Source: Rhodobacteraceae bacterium CCMM004
GTDB lineage: Bacteria > Pseudomonadota > Alphaproteobacteria > Rhodobacterales > Rhodobacteraceae
Direction of reading: 5' to 3'
Assembly: GCA_004005435.1 (NCBI GenBank)
Contig: RZWH01000001.1
Coordinates: forward strand, 558,001 to 622,000
DNA: 64,000 nt
Shown: one piece after another, positions 1 through 8,853 of the stretch
How positions within the stretch are numbered: the first letter of the stretch is position 1
How the letters are laid out: each line of letters begins with the position of its first letter
Notes under the pieces: model-generated
Databases searched by the model: none
What the model saw: only the letters and a program-made list of their open reading frames with translations
What the model was told of the DNA's origin: nothing
Translations under genes and position numbers: made by a program

Positions 1-582
1 GCGGCCGCCGCGGATGGTGGCGTCCCAGGTGCCGACCCCCTCCTGCGCCGCGCCGTTGTAGTCGGGGGTCACCGGATAGCCCGCCTGCCGCCCCGCCTCG
101 ACAAAGGCGCGCGTCAGGGGGTTGTCGGCGCGAGCGCGGGTGACGTGCAGCGGCCCGTCCGTCCCGCGCCACGAGGTGTCGCCTCCGGCGGCATCGGGGT
201 GCCACGTCTCCATCCGCCGGAAATAGGGCAGGACGTCGGCATAGCTCCACCCCCGCGCACCCATCTGCGCCCAGGTGTCGAAGTCGCGCGCGTGCCCGCG
301 GACGTAGACCATGCCGTTGACCGACGACGACCCACCGATAACCTTGCCCCGCGGCACCGCCATGCGCCGGCCGCCCAGATTCGGCTCGGGCTCGGACCGG
401 TAGCCCCAGTCGTAGCGCGCCATGTTCATGGGAAAGCTCAGCGCGCCGGGCATGTTGATCAGCGGCCCCGCATCGCTGCCCCCGTGCTCGACCACCACGA
501 CGCTGCGCCCCGCCTCGGCCAGGCGATAGGCAATGGCGCACCCGGCGCTGCCCGCGCCGACGATGACGTAATCGGCCTGCAT
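1..582 (-). CDS. betA: Choline dehydrogenase BetA, N-terminal 194 codons (cut by window edge)
   Basis: FAD-dependent GMC-family oxidoreductase that oxidises choline to betaine aldehyde, the first step of glycine betaine synthesis. Only the N-terminal third is present; the gene runs off the left edge. The protein begins [15 protein letters not shown], giving the dinucleotide-binding GxGxxG motif at residues 9-14, and the first GMC signature ([20 protein letters not shown]) lies at about residues 77-96. The ATG shares one base with the betB stop (TGATG), so it is the last visible gene of a betI-betC-betB-betA transcription unit and is probably translationally coupled. The bet context separates it from other GMC oxidoreductases. 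Confidence 0.94.
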   Translation of the reverse strand, partial: MQADYVIVGAGSAGCAIAYRLAEAGRSVVVVEHGGSDAGPLINMPGALSFPMNMARYDWGYRSEPEPNLGGRRMAVPRGKVIGGSSSVNGMVYVRGHARDFDTWAQMGARGWSYADVLPYFRRMETWHPDAAGGDTSWRGTDGPLHVTRARADNPLTRAFVEAGRQAGYPVTPDYNGAAQEGVGTWDATIRGGR

Positions 583-2033
583 CAATAGGCCGCCTCGACC
601 GGCCCCATGCCGACATAGACCGACTTGAGCTGACTGTAGTGCTCGATCGCCGCGGCCGAGTTCTCGCGCCCCACCCCTGACAGCTTGGTCCCGCCAAAGG
701 GTGCCTCCACCGGCGTCAGGTTGTAGGCGTTGATGAAACAACTCCCCGCCTCGAAGGCGGCGGCGACGCGGTGGGCGCGCGCCAGATCGCGGGTGAACAC
801 GCCTGCGGACAGCCCGTAGGGCGTGGCGTTGGCCCGCGCCACCGCCTCGGCCTCGTCGGCAAAGGACAGGATGCTGGCCACGGGGCCAAAGATCTCTTCC
901 CGCGCGATGGTCATGTCGTCGGTGACGTCGGCGAACACCGTGGGCTCGACGAAAAACCCCGGGCGCTCGGCGCGGCGGCCGCCGGTCACCAGGGTCGCGC
1001 CCTCGGCCCGGCCGCTGTCGATGAAGCCCAGGACCTTTTCCATCTGCGCCGCGCTGACCAGGGGGCCGAAATTCGTGGCCTCGTCCATGGGATCGCCCAT
1101 CACCGCGCCCTTCAGCCGCTCGGCCAGGCGCGCGACGAAGGCGTCGCGGATCCCGTCCTGCACGAACACCCGCGTGCCGTTGGAGCAGACCTGCCCCGAG
1201 GCATAGAAGTTCGCCATGATCGCACCCGAGACCGCGTCCTCCAAATCGGCGTCGTCAAAGATCAGGAGCGGCGACTTGCCCCCCAACTCCATCGTCACCG
1301 ACTTGATGCCCTCGGCGGCCGCGGCATAGACCTTGGCCCCTGTGGGGACGGACCCGGTCAGCGAGACTTTGGCCACGCGGGGGTCGCGGACCAATGCCGC
1401 GCCCACGTCGCCCCGGCCCTGCACCACGTTGAAGACGCCCGCGGGCAGGCCCGCCTCGGTCAGGATCTCGGCCACCTTGAGCGCACAGAGCGGCGTGACC
1501 TCGGAGGGCTTGAAGACCATGGTGTTGCCGCAAGCGAGCGCCGGCGCGGCCTTCCAGCAGGCGATCTGGGTAGGGTAGTTCCACGCGCCGATGCCGACGC
1601 AGACGCCCAGCGGCTCGCGCCGGGTGTAGACCCAGTCGCGGCCGACCTGGTGCGTGGTCCCGGCGAGGCTGCCGGCCAGCCCGCCGAAGTACTCCAGCGC
1701 GTCGGCGCCGGAGGTGGCGTCGGCCACCAGCGTCTCTTGCAACGGCTTGCCGGTGTCGAGCGTCTCCAGCGTGCTCAGTTCGCGGTTGCGGTCCCGCATC
1801 GCCTCGGCGGCGCGTTTCAGGATGCGCCCCCGCTCGGTCCCGCTCAGCCCCGCCCACTCGGCACGCGCCGCATCGGCCGCGGCCAGCGATTGTTCGATCA
1901 GGGCAGGTGTGGCACCGCGAACCTTGGCGATTTCCTCGCCGGATGCGGGATAGATGCAAGCGATCTCGGCCCCCTCGGGGTCGTCGGCATAGCCTCCGGC
2001 GATGTGGTGGCTGGCGGTCGGCTGGGCGTCCAT
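582..2033 (-). CDS. betB: Betaine aldehyde dehydrogenase BetB
   Basis: NAD(P)+-dependent aldehyde dehydrogenase converting betaine aldehyde to glycine betaine. The protein has 483 residues, the usual family length. The catalytic glutamate is in MELGGKSP (Glu249) and the nucleophile is in GQVCSNGTR (Cys283). The Rossmann-fold GSVPTG motif precedes them at about 228. I start at [10 protein letters not shown], which begins 13 bases after the betC stop; a longer in-frame reading upstream would run deep into betC and is not plausible. It lies between betC and betA in the choline operon. Confidence 0.95.
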   Translation of the reverse strand: MDAQPTASHHIAGGYADDPEGAEIACIYPASGEEIAKVRGATPALIEQSLAAADAARAEWAGLSGTERGRILKRAAEAMRDRNRELSTLETLDTGKPLQETLVADATSGADALEYFGGLAGSLAGTTHQVGRDWVYTRREPLGVCVGIGAWNYPTQIACWKAAPALACGNTMVFKPSEVTPLCALKVAEILTEAGLPAGVFNVVQGRGDVGAALVRDPRVAKVSLTGSVPTGAKVYAAAAEGIKSVTMELGGKSPLLIFDDADLEDAVSGAIMANFYASGQVCSNGTRVFVQDGIRDAFVARLAERLKGAVMGDPMDEATNFGPLVSAAQMEKVLGFIDSGRAEGATLVTGGRRAERPGFFVEPTVFADVTDDMTIAREEIFGPVASILSFADEAEAVARANATPYGLSAGVFTRDLARAHRVAAAFEAGSCFINAYNLTPVEAPFGGTKLSGVGRENSAAAIEHYSQLKSVYVGMGPVEAAY

Positions 2034-2046
2034 GGGCGGGCTCCGG

Positions 2047-3552
2047 TCATTCGCCGCGCGGGAAACGGCGGCGGTCTTCGAGGTCGTTGAGGTCGAGATG
2101 GTTGCGCATGAACCGCTCGGAGGCGGCGCGCAGGGGCTGGAAATCCCAGGGGTAGTAGCCCCCGCGCCGCAGCGCGTCGTAGACCAGCAGGCGGCGGGCC
2201 TGGCTGGCGCGGACATCGGCGTCGAAGCGGTCGAGGTCGCACAGCACCTCCGACGCCGCCCGCATCTCGGCCAAGGGCTCCGCGCGCTCAGGATCCGCCG
2301 CCAGGTTCTCCAGCTCGTCGGGATCGGCGTCGAGATCGAACAGCTGTTCGGGATCGGCGTTGCAGCGGGTATGCTTCCACCGCCCCCGGCGCAGGGTGAC
2401 GAGCGGCGTCACGCTGGCCTCGGCGGCGTATTCCACGACCACCGGCGCCTCGCGCGGCGCGCCCGCGGCGACCGGCAGCAGGCTCTCGCCATCCGTCCAG
2501 TCCGCCACCTCGGCCATGTCCACGCCAGCCAGGTCGCAGAGCGTCGGGCACAGGTCCAACGTCGACACCGGCGCGTCCACCCGCCCCGGCGTCAGCCCCG
2601 GCGCGGCCACCATCAGCGGCACCCGCGACGACCCCTCATAGGGGCTCATCTTGAACCACAGGCCCCGCTCGCCCAGCATGTCGCCGTGGTCGCTGAGGAA
2701 CACGACGATGGCCTCCTGCCGCGTCGCCTCCAGCACCCCCAGGATCTCGCCGATCTTATCGTCGAGATAGGACAGGTTGGCGAAATACGCCCGCCGCGCC
2801 CGGGCCACGTCGTCCGCGGCGATGGCGTAGCTGCGCCAGTCGTTGGCGTCGAAGATCCGCTGCGAATGTGGGTCGTGATCGTCGTAGGCCAGCGCCGCCA
2901 CACTCGGCTGGAGATGATCGCACCCCTCGTAGAAATCCCAGTATCGGCGCCGCGCCACATAGGGGTCGTGGGGGTGGGTGAAGCTGACGGTCAGGCACCA
3001 CGGCCGCTCGCCCTCGCGGGCATAGTCGTAGAGCTTCTGCTGCGCCCGAAACGCCACCTCGTCGTCATAGTCGAGCTGGTTGGTGATCTCGGCCACGCCC
3101 GCCCCGGTCACCGAGCCGAGGTTGTGATACCACCAGTCGATGCGCTGGCCCGGACGGCGGTAATCGGGGGTCCAGCCGAAATCCGCCGGATAGATGTCCG
3201 TGGTCAGCCGCTCTTCGAACCCGTGCAGCTGGTCCGGCCCGACAAAGTGCATCTTGCCCGAAAGGCAGGTGGCATAGCCCGCCCGCCGCAGGTGGTGGGC
3301 ATAGGTCGGCAGGTCCGCGCGGAACTCGGCGGCGTTGTCGTAGACGCCGGTGCGCGACGGCCGCTGCCCCGTCATGAACGACGCCCGCCCCGGCGCGCAC
3401 AGCGGCGACGCGGTATAGGTCTGGGCAAAGCGCACCGACCGCTCCGCCAGCCGCGCCAGATTTGGCGTGTGGAGCCAGGGTGCCGGGCCGTCGGGGAACA
3501 GCGTTCCGTTCAGTTGATCCACCATCAGGATCAAGATGTTGGGATGGGTCAT
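2047..3552 (-). CDS. betC: Choline-sulfatase BetC
   Basis: Sulfatase of the alkaline-phosphatase superfamily that hydrolyses choline-O-sulfate to choline and sulfate, feeding the betaine pathway. It has 501 residues starting [13 protein letters not shown], with metal-binding Asp12 in the first strand. The sulfatase motif CAPGR sits at residues 52-56, so Cys52 should be the residue converted to formylglycine. The ATG overlaps the betI stop by 4 bases (ATGA), which fixes the start. The bet operon context supports choline-sulfate as substrate over other sulfate esters. Confidence 0.95.
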   Translation of the reverse strand: MTHPNILILMVDQLNGTLFPDGPAPWLHTPNLARLAERSVRFAQTYTASPLCAPGRASFMTGQRPSRTGVYDNAAEFRADLPTYAHHLRRAGYATCLSGKMHFVGPDQLHGFEERLTTDIYPADFGWTPDYRRPGQRIDWWYHNLGSVTGAGVAEITNQLDYDDEVAFRAQQKLYDYAREGERPWCLTVSFTHPHDPYVARRRYWDFYEGCDHLQPSVAALAYDDHDPHSQRIFDANDWRSYAIAADDVARARRAYFANLSYLDDKIGEILGVLEATRQEAIVVFLSDHGDMLGERGLWFKMSPYEGSSRVPLMVAAPGLTPGRVDAPVSTLDLCPTLCDLAGVDMAEVADWTDGESLLPVAAGAPREAPVVVEYAAEASVTPLVTLRRGRWKHTRCNADPEQLFDLDADPDELENLAADPERAEPLAEMRAASEVLCDLDRFDADVRASQARRLLVYDALRRGGYYPWDFQPLRAASERFMRNHLDLNDLEDRRRFPRGE

Positions 3553-4112
3553 CGGGTCTGTCCCAGGGCCGCCAGGACTTGGCTCGTCGCCTCCGCCGCC
3601 CGCACGTCCTGGCCCAGCGCCGCCCGGATATAGAGACCGTCGATCAGCGCCCCCGCCGTGTCGGCCAGCCGCTCGGCGTCGACGGTCAGCGGGCGCAGCG
3701 CATGGCGCAGGTTCGACCGCAGCCGGCGCTGATAGACGTGCAGGAGGCGTCGGGCGTCGGGACTGCCGTGCGCATGGACGTAGAGGTTCAGCCACGCCGA
3801 CACCGTCGCCGGGGCAAAGTTCTCGGGACCGAAGCTGGCCGCGACGACCGCTTGGAGCCGCGCCTCCGGCGTCGGCGCGGCAACCAGCGCCTGCCGCACC
3901 GCGGCCCCATAGAGCGACAGAATGTGCCGCATCGTGGCGAGGAACAGCGCCTCCTTGCCGCCGAAATAGTGGTGCGCCAGGGCGGTCGACACGCCCGCGC
4001 GTCGCGCGATCCGGGCCACGGTCACGTCCAGCGAGCCGGCCGCGCCGATCTCGGCGATGGCCGCTTTCACCAGGGCATCGCGCCTGATAGGTTCCATTCC
4101 GAGCTTGGGCAT
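3549..4112 (-). CDS. betI: TetR-family choline-responsive repressor BetI
   Basis: Transcriptional repressor of the bet genes, relieved by choline. It has 187 residues; the N-terminus MPKLGMEPIRR is the characteristic BetI opening and sets the start at 4112. A second in-frame ATG at 4142 would add ten residues lacking family similarity. The TetR helix-turn-helix occupies about residues 15-55 (ARRAGVSTALAHHYFGGKEAL). It is the first gene of betI-C-B-A, overlaps betC by 4 bases, and is divergent from choX with a palindromic operator between them. Confidence 0.95.
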   Translation of the reverse strand: MPKLGMEPIRRDALVKAAIAEIGAAGSLDVTVARIARRAGVSTALAHHYFGGKEALFLATMRHILSLYGAAVRQALVAAPTPEARLQAVVAASFGPENFAPATVSAWLNLYVHAHGSPDARRLLHVYQRRLRSNLRHALRPLTVDAERLADTAGALIDGLYIRAALGQDVRAAEATSQVLAALGQTR

Positions 4113-4152
4113 CTTGGGGTCTCCGGGGTGTCGGCCATCCATTGACGGGTTT

Positions 4153-4172
4153 TTGATTGACTCGTCAATCAA
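4153..4172. promoter_or_regulatory. Palindromic BetI operator between betI and choX
   Basis: A perfect inverted repeat with 9-base arms TTGATTGAC and GTCAATCAA around a 2-base centre. It sits in the 84-bp divergent gap, 41 bases before the betI ATG and 24 bases before the choX ATG, so one dimer site could control both directions. The arm sequence resembles known BetI boxes. Binding is inferred. Confidence 0.8.
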
Positions 4173-4196
4173 CAAAACGACGGGAGAGATTATCAC

Positions 4197-5117
4197 ATGC
4201 GTTTGACCGCCCCCCTCGCCGCGCTGGCGCTGACCGCCGGCGCCGCCTTTGCCGATTGCGAGACGGTGACGTTTTCCGATGTCGGCTGGACCGACATCAC
4301 CGCCACTACCGCCGTGACGACCGTCGTGCTGGAAGCGCTGGGCTACGACACCGACATCAAGGTGCTGAGCGTCCCGGTGACCTATACCAGCCTGGCCGAG
4401 GGCGACATCGAGGTGTTCCTGGGCAACTGGATGCCGACGATGGAGGCCGACATCGCCCCCTACCGGGAGGCCGGCACCGTCGACACGGTCCGCGCCAACC
4501 TGGAGGGCGCCAAGTACACGCTCGCCGTCAACGCCGCCGCGGCCGAGCTGGGCATCGACAGCTTCGACGACATCGCCCAGCACGCCGAGGCGCTGGAGAG
4601 CCAGATCTACGGCATCGAGCCCGGCAACGACGGCAACCGCCTGATCATGGACATGATCGCCGACAACGCCTTCGGCCTCGAAGGCTTCGAGGTGGTCGAG
4701 AGTTCCGAACAGGGGATGCTGGCCCAGGTCGCCCGCGCAAACCGCCGCGGCGAGCCGGTGGTGTTTCTGGGCTGGGAGCCGCATCCGATGAACGCGGCCT
4801 TCGAGATGACCTATCTGTCGGGTGGCGACGACTGGTTCGGCCCCGACTTCGGCGGCGCCACGGTCTACACCAACGTCACCAAGGACTTTACCAAGGACTG
4901 CCCGAACCTGGGCCAGTTCCTGCGCAACCTGGTGTTCAGCCTTGAGCTGGAGAACGAGGTGATGGGCATGATCCTGAACGACGGCATGAACCCCGAGGAG
5001 GCCGCGCGCGCCTGGCTGAGCGAGCATCCCGGCGTGATGGGCGGCTGGCTCGACGGCGTGACGACCATGGACGGTGGCGACGCCGAAGCGGCGGTCCGGG
5101 CCGCGCTGGGCCTCTGA
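4197..5117 (+). CDS. choX: Choline ABC transporter periplasmic binding protein ChoX
   Basis: Periplasmic substrate-binding protein of the OpuAC/ProX type for choline. It has 306 residues with a cleavable signal peptide ending AGAAFA at about residue 19. The mature part contains DVGWTDITATTAV, FLGNWMPTME and VFLGWEPHPMN, whose tryptophans fit the aromatic cage that holds the quaternary amine. A purine-rich ribosome-binding site (GGGAGAG) precedes the ATG. It is divergent from betI and shares the palindromic operator. Its usual partners choW and choV are not adjacent but start 2.8 kb downstream, separated by unrelated genes and a repeat block. Confidence 0.93.
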   Translation: MRLTAPLAALALTAGAAFADCETVTFSDVGWTDITATTAVTTVVLEALGYDTDIKVLSVPVTYTSLAEGDIEVFLGNWMPTMEADIAPYREAGTVDTVRANLEGAKYTLAVNAAAAELGIDSFDDIAQHAEALESQIYGIEPGNDGNRLIMDMIADNAFGLEGFEVVESSEQGMLAQVARANRRGEPVVFLGWEPHPMNAAFEMTYLSGGDDWFGPDFGGATVYTNVTKDFTKDCPNLGQFLRNLVFSLELENEVMGMILNDGMNPEEAARAWLSEHPGVMGGWLDGVTTMDGGDAEAAVRAALGL

Positions 5118-5203
5118 GCCGGGGGCGCGGCGGGGTCCGCAGCTTCGTCGCGCTGGAACTGCCGGAGGCGCTGTGTGCGCCTCTGGCCGACCTCGCCGAC
5201 CGG

Positions 5204-5686
5204 GTGCCGCTGGGCCGCCCGGTGCCAGAGGACAACCTGCACCTGACGCTGGCCTTTCTGGGCGATCAGCCCCTGGCGGCGTTGGAAGAGGTGGCGGGCG
5301 CGCTCGACGCGCTGCCCTGGGGGCCGGTCCCGCTCACCGTCACCGGCCTCGGCGTCTTCGGCGCCGGCGCACCGCGGCAGGTCCACGCGGCGGTGGCGCC
5401 GGACCTCGAACTGATCGGCACCGAACGGCGGGCAGCATCGGCCGCGCGGGCGGCAGGGCTGGCCCTCGCCCACCGCCGATTCGTCCCCCACGTGACGCTC
5501 GCCCGCCTTGGCGGCAGGCGGCTGAGCCCCGACGCCGCGGGGCGCCTGGCCGCGTTCCTGACCGCGGCAGGCAACCTGCACCTCGGCCCCGTCCCCGCCC
5601 CGGCCCTGACCCTCTACGAGTCCACTCTCACCCCAGATGGCCCGATCTACACCCCCCTTACCACCTGGCCCCTGCCCGCTGATTAG
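5204..5686 (+). CDS. thpR: RNA 2',3'-cyclic phosphodiesterase (ThpR/LigT type); start uncertain
   Basis: 2H-phosphoesterase acting on RNA 2',3'-cyclic phosphate ends. The two HxTx motifs are present: HLTLAFLG near the start and HVTLARLG in the middle. The first canonical start in frame is GTG 5204. However, the reading frame stays open upstream and encodes the conserved family N-terminus (RSFVALELPEALCAPLADLA, from about 5138) with no ATG, GTG or TTG. A CTG at 5114 overlaps the choX stop (CTGA) and would give a full-length protein. I therefore regard 5204 as a minimum start. Confidence 0.85.
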   Translation: MPLGRPVPEDNLHLTLAFLGDQPLAALEEVAGALDALPWGPVPLTVTGLGVFGAGAPRQVHAAVAPDLELIGTERRAASAARAAGLALAHRRFVPHVTLARLGGRRLSPDAAGRLAAFLTAAGNLHLGPVPAPALTLYESTLTPDGPIYTPLTTWPLPAD

Positions 5687-6339
5687 GCACTGTCCCCGCT
5701 GCACAGCGCCAAGCCGCGCGGCCGCCGGCCCGTGGGGTCGCGGTCCACGCTGGAGTGGCGCGCCTTGTGGCGGCTGCGACCGGACGGGGCCCGGGCTATG
5801 GCTATGCGTCAATCGACCGCCTCCCTGGGGGCGGGGTGATGCCGAACGTATGCGAAACGACAGTCGCGCGGCTGCCTAGCGGCCTGGTCCCGCGCGGGGG
5901 GTGTCAGGTCCGGGGAACAACGGAGCGCGGCCGCCGACCCGCGGGGTGGCGGCGCACGCCCGGAGCGACGCGCTTTATGGCGGCCGTGATCGGTCAATGC
6001 CCGGGCTATGCGTCTACCTGAGCAAACCGACCCCCCGGGGGGCGGGTCGGCGGTCGCGCGGCGGCCTGCGGCCCTGGTCCGCGCGGGGAGGAGTCGAGTC
6101 CCGGATGAGACGGAGCGCGGCCGCCGTCGCGCCGAGTGGCGGAGCACGGCCGGAGTTGCGCACTACAAGACTGCCGCGATAGGGCGATGTCCAAACTGTG
6201 CGCAAACGGCAACCAACGGACGCCCCGGGGGGGCGGGGTCATGCCGGTGACATGCTTTTGGCATGACGACCCGGCGGCCTTGGTCCGCGTGGGGAGGGGC
6301 TTGGCGCTGGTCCCCCGGTTCCCCACTGTCTCGTCGTTG
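5687..6339. repeat. Family A inverted-repeat elements, three tandem copies (A1-A3)
   Basis: This 653-bp convergent gap contains no credible gene. It holds three diverged direct copies of a unit of about 170-195 bp at roughly 5706-5899, 5921-6088 and 6111-6299. Each unit begins near GCGCGGCCGCCGACCC and ends near GGTCGGCGGTCGCGCGGC followed by a CCGCGCGGGGAG-like tail, so its ends are mutually complementary. The middle carries a GGCGGCCGTGAT-like core and a C/G run. The same unit recurs at 27449-27912 and 58401-58612. Open frames here are repeat artefacts. Confidence 0.85.
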
Positions 6340-7116
6340 TCAGTACCAGGCGCCCATCCTCACCTCGGTAATCGCCCCCGCCTCTGCCAGGAGGCGCGCG
6401 AACTCCTCAGGATCCTGGGTGCCGTCGTCGCGGCCACGGTAGTGGTAGGGGAAGACGTAAGCGGGCGCGAACTCGGCCACCGCATCGGCCGCCTGCTCGG
6501 CTGCCATGGTGAAGGGCAGGTTCATGCAGACAAAGGCCAGGTCGATCCCCTCCAGCGCGCGCATCTCCGGCACGCCTTCGGTATCGCCCGACACGTAGAC
6601 GACGAAATCCTCGAAGTTCAGCACATAGCCGTTGTCGCGGCCCTGGGGGTGAAAGTTCAGCCGCCCCTCGGTGATGTTGTAGGCCGGGATCGCCAGGATC
6701 TCGACGCCGAGGTCGCGGGTCGCCTCGCCGTTGGCGATGACCTGGTTCTTGGCGGCGATGGCCTCGGGCAGCATCCCGCCCACCGCCGGGTTGGTGACGA
6801 ACCGGGTCTCGGGACCGTGCAGCGCCTCCAGCGTCTCGGCGTCGTAGTGGTCGCCGTGCTCGTGGGTGATGAGGATCAGGTCGGCGCCGGGCAAATCGGC
6901 ATAGGCATCGGCCCCGCCCACCGGATCGACATAGATCACGCCGGCTGGCGTCTCCATCACGAACGAGGCGTGGCTGACGGGGTGGACGGTGATCGGGCCC
7001 GCCGCGGTTTCGAACACATGGCCCATATGGGCCTCGGCCAGGGCGGCATAGGGCAGGACGGTGACCGCGCCGGCGGTGGCGGCGGTCGACGACAGGAAAC
7101 GGCGGCGGGTCAGCAT
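6340..7116 (-). CDS. Tat-exported metallo-beta-lactamase-fold hydrolase
   Basis: A 258-residue MBL-fold metal hydrolase, substrate unknown. The N-terminus MLTRRRFLSSTAA is a twin-arginine signal, cleaved near ALAEA at about residue 29, so the folded enzyme is probably periplasmic. The zinc motif HEHGDH is at residues 85-90, with further candidate ligands in SGDTEG and PYHYRGRDDG. The overall pattern resembles UlaG/YcbL-like MBL proteins. It is followed by a glutathione transferase on the same strand, 59 bases upstream of this start. Its place inside the split choline-transport region may be accidental. Confidence 0.85.
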   Translation of the reverse strand: MLTRRRFLSSTAATAGAVTVLPYAALAEAHMGHVFETAAGPITVHPVSHASFVMETPAGVIYVDPVGGADAYADLPGADLILITHEHGDHYDAETLEALHGPETRFVTNPAVGGMLPEAIAAKNQVIANGEATRDLGVEILAIPAYNITEGRLNFHPQGRDNGYVLNFEDFVVYVSGDTEGVPEMRALEGIDLAFVCMNLPFTMAAEQAADAVAEFAPAYVFPYHYRGRDDGTQDPEEFARLLAEAGAITEVRMGAWY

Positions 7117-7175
7117 GGGGCGATACCTCGTAACGGACGGCTGTGGCGGCAGAGATAGCGCGGCGCCGCCCGAGG

Positions 7176-7793
7176 TCACGCGCCCGCCATCGCCGCGTCG
7201 TCCGCCGCCGCGGCGCGCAGGAAGGCCGGGCGCGCCGTCACCCGGGCCGCATACGCCTCGAACGCCGGCCGCGCCTCGACCGTGCCGAAGCGCAGGGCGA
7301 AGGCCAGGCTGGATCCCAAAAAGACGTCCGCCGCGCTGAACCTCCCCGTCACCCACTCGGTATCCGCCAGCATCCCCTCCAGCGCGTCGAGCATCCGCCC
7401 GGTCGAGCCCCAGCCCACCGTCGCCTCGCGCTCGGGCGCCAGGTCCCAGCCCATGGCGTCGACGGTGATCGCCATCTCGAACGGCCCCGCGGCGAAGAAC
7501 AGCCAGCGATAGTAGGGCCCGCGCGAGGGGTCTCCGGGCGGCGGCGCCAGGCCCGCGTCGGGAAAGGCGTCGGCGAGGTAGGCACAGATCGCCGCCACCT
7601 CGGTCACCACCGCCTCGCCATGGACCAGAGCGGGCACCTTGGCCATGGGGTTGATGTGGCGATAATCGGCGCTCTGCATCTCGGGGCCGTAGGGCACGAT
7701 GCGCGCGGCGTAGGGCTGACCGACCTCCTCCAGCATCGCCCGCGCGGTGCGGCCCCGCGACATCGGATTGGTGTAGAGCGTCAGATCGGTCAT
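7176..7793 (-). CDS. Glutathione S-transferase family protein
   Basis: A 205-residue cytosolic GST. The thioredoxin-like N-domain starts TDLTLYTNPMSRGRTARAML, with Ser12 a candidate glutathione-activating residue (Ser/Cys classes), and has the cis-proline motif AKVPALV at about 51-57. The helical C-domain includes the N-capping stretch FSAADVFLGSSLAF. The substrate is unknown. It is divergent from choW with about 80 bp between them and runs toward the MBL-fold gene. Confidence 0.88.
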   Translation of the reverse strand: MTDLTLYTNPMSRGRTARAMLEEVGQPYAARIVPYGPEMQSADYRHINPMAKVPALVHGEAVVTEVAAICAYLADAFPDAGLAPPPGDPSRGPYYRWLFFAAGPFEMAITVDAMGWDLAPEREATVGWGSTGRMLDALEGMLADTEWVTGRFSAADVFLGSSLAFALRFGTVEARPAFEAYAARVTARPAFLRAAAADDAAMAGA

Positions 7794-7874
7794 GGCGCGG
7801 TCCTCCTGCCTATGGTCTTCACATCGCGGACGTTAGCGGTCAAGGTCCGGGCCGAAGCAGGGACAGGAGCGTGC

Positions 7875-8708
7875 ATGGATTGGCTGACGGACCACAAGAT
7901 CCCCATCGGCGACGGCGCCGCGGCGATGTTCGACTGGTTGCAGGTCAACGCCGCCTTCTTCTTCGACTGGCTGTCGGACAGCATGGAGGCCCTGATCGAC
8001 GCCATCCTGTGGGTGTTCCAGACGCCGCATCCGCTGATCGTCGTGGCCGCCTTCGTCGCGCTGACCTGGGTGCTGCAACGCAGCTGGCAGACCTGCGTTC
8101 TGGTGACGCTGGGGTTCCTGTTCATCCTCAACCAGGGCTACTGGGAGGAGACGACGGAGAGCCTGACGCTGGTGCTGTCGGCCTGCGTGGTGTGCATGGC
8201 TGTGGGCGTGCCCATCGGCATCGCCGCGGCGCACCGACCAAAGCTTTATGCCTGGATGCGGCCGGTTCTGGACCTGATGCAGACGCTGCCCACCTTCGTC
8301 TACCTGATCCCGGCCATCGTGTTCTTCGGCATCGGCATGGTGCCCGGCCTGATCGCTACGGTGATCTTCGTCCTGCCGGCGCCGATCCGGCTGACGCATC
8401 TCGGCATCTCCTCGACGCCCCGGCCGCTGTTGGAGGCGGCCGAGGCGTTCGGCGCCACCCGGCAGCAGACCTTGTGGAAGGTCGAACTGCCCTCGGCGGT
8501 GCCGCAGATCATGGCGGGGCTGAACCAGACCATCATGCTGTCGCTGTCCATGGTGGTGATCGCGGCACTGGTGGGGGCCGACGGCCTGGGCGTGCCGGTG
8601 GTGCGGGCGCTGAACCAGGTGAACACCGCTCTGGGGTTCGAGAGCGGCTTCATCATCGTGGTGGTGGCGATCATGCTCGACCGTATGCTCCGGGTGCGCG
8701 AGCGATGA
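7875..8708 (+). CDS. choW: Choline ABC transporter permease ChoW
   Basis: Inner-membrane permease of the ProW/OpuAB family, 277 residues, forming the channel of the choline importer. About six hydrophobic segments are visible (for example PLIVVAAFVALTWVL and FVYLIPAIVFFGIGMVPG), and the EAA loop reads EAAEAFGATRQQTLWKVELP at about 193-212. I start at MDWLTDHKIPIGDG, which matches the family; the longer upstream reading is in GST antisense sequence. It is followed by choV, but 145 bp of palindromic sequence separate the two, unusual for subunits of one transporter. Confidence 0.93.
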   Translation: MDWLTDHKIPIGDGAAAMFDWLQVNAAFFFDWLSDSMEALIDAILWVFQTPHPLIVVAAFVALTWVLQRSWQTCVLVTLGFLFILNQGYWEETTESLTLVLSACVVCMAVGVPIGIAAAHRPKLYAWMRPVLDLMQTLPTFVYLIPAIVFFGIGMVPGLIATVIFVLPAPIRLTHLGISSTPRPLLEAAEAFGATRQQTLWKVELPSAVPQIMAGLNQTIMLSLSMVVIAALVGADGLGVPVVRALNQVNTALGFESGFIIVVVAIMLDRMLRVRER

Positions 8709-8715
8709 GCGGGGC

Positions 8716-8834
8716 CCGAAAATCGCGCGATTTTCGGCAGGACGTCTCGCGACGTCCCCACCGCGCAGGCCCGACCGTCGCCGCAGGAGACCGGAAATCG
8801 CGAGATTTCCCGCCGGACTTCGCGAGAAGTCCGG
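8716..8834. repeat. Cluster of four short palindromes between choW and choV
   Basis: Four hairpins sit in the choW-choV gap: a perfect 22-bp palindrome at 8716-8737 (core AAAATCGCGCGATTTT), 7-bp arms at 8740-8757 (GGACGTC/GACGTCC), 7-bp arms at 8793-8810 (GGAAATC/GATTTCC) and 9-bp arms at 8813-8834 (CCGGACTTC/GAAGTCCGG). They form two successive pairs, each an AAATC-type hairpin followed by a GGACNTC-type hairpin. None is followed by a T run, so they are not classic terminators. Confidence 0.85.
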
Positions 8835-8853
8835 CCGCCTCGGGGGCCGCGCC

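Noticed and set aside
771-2090. Long plus-strand open frame (439 codons) opposite betB
   Set aside because: It is a shadow of betB caused by high GC; its Arg/Gly/His-rich translation has no family features.
2034-2216. 61-codon N-terminal extension of betB
   Set aside because: It overlaps betC and lacks aldehyde-dehydrogenase similarity; [10 protein letters not shown] fits the family.
5755-6250. Short open frames within the family A repeats
   Set aside because: They recur in several frames because the units are tandem repeats; translations have no biased protein character.
8716-8834. Rho-independent terminator after choW
   Set aside because: The hairpins lack a following T run, and choV continues in the same direction.
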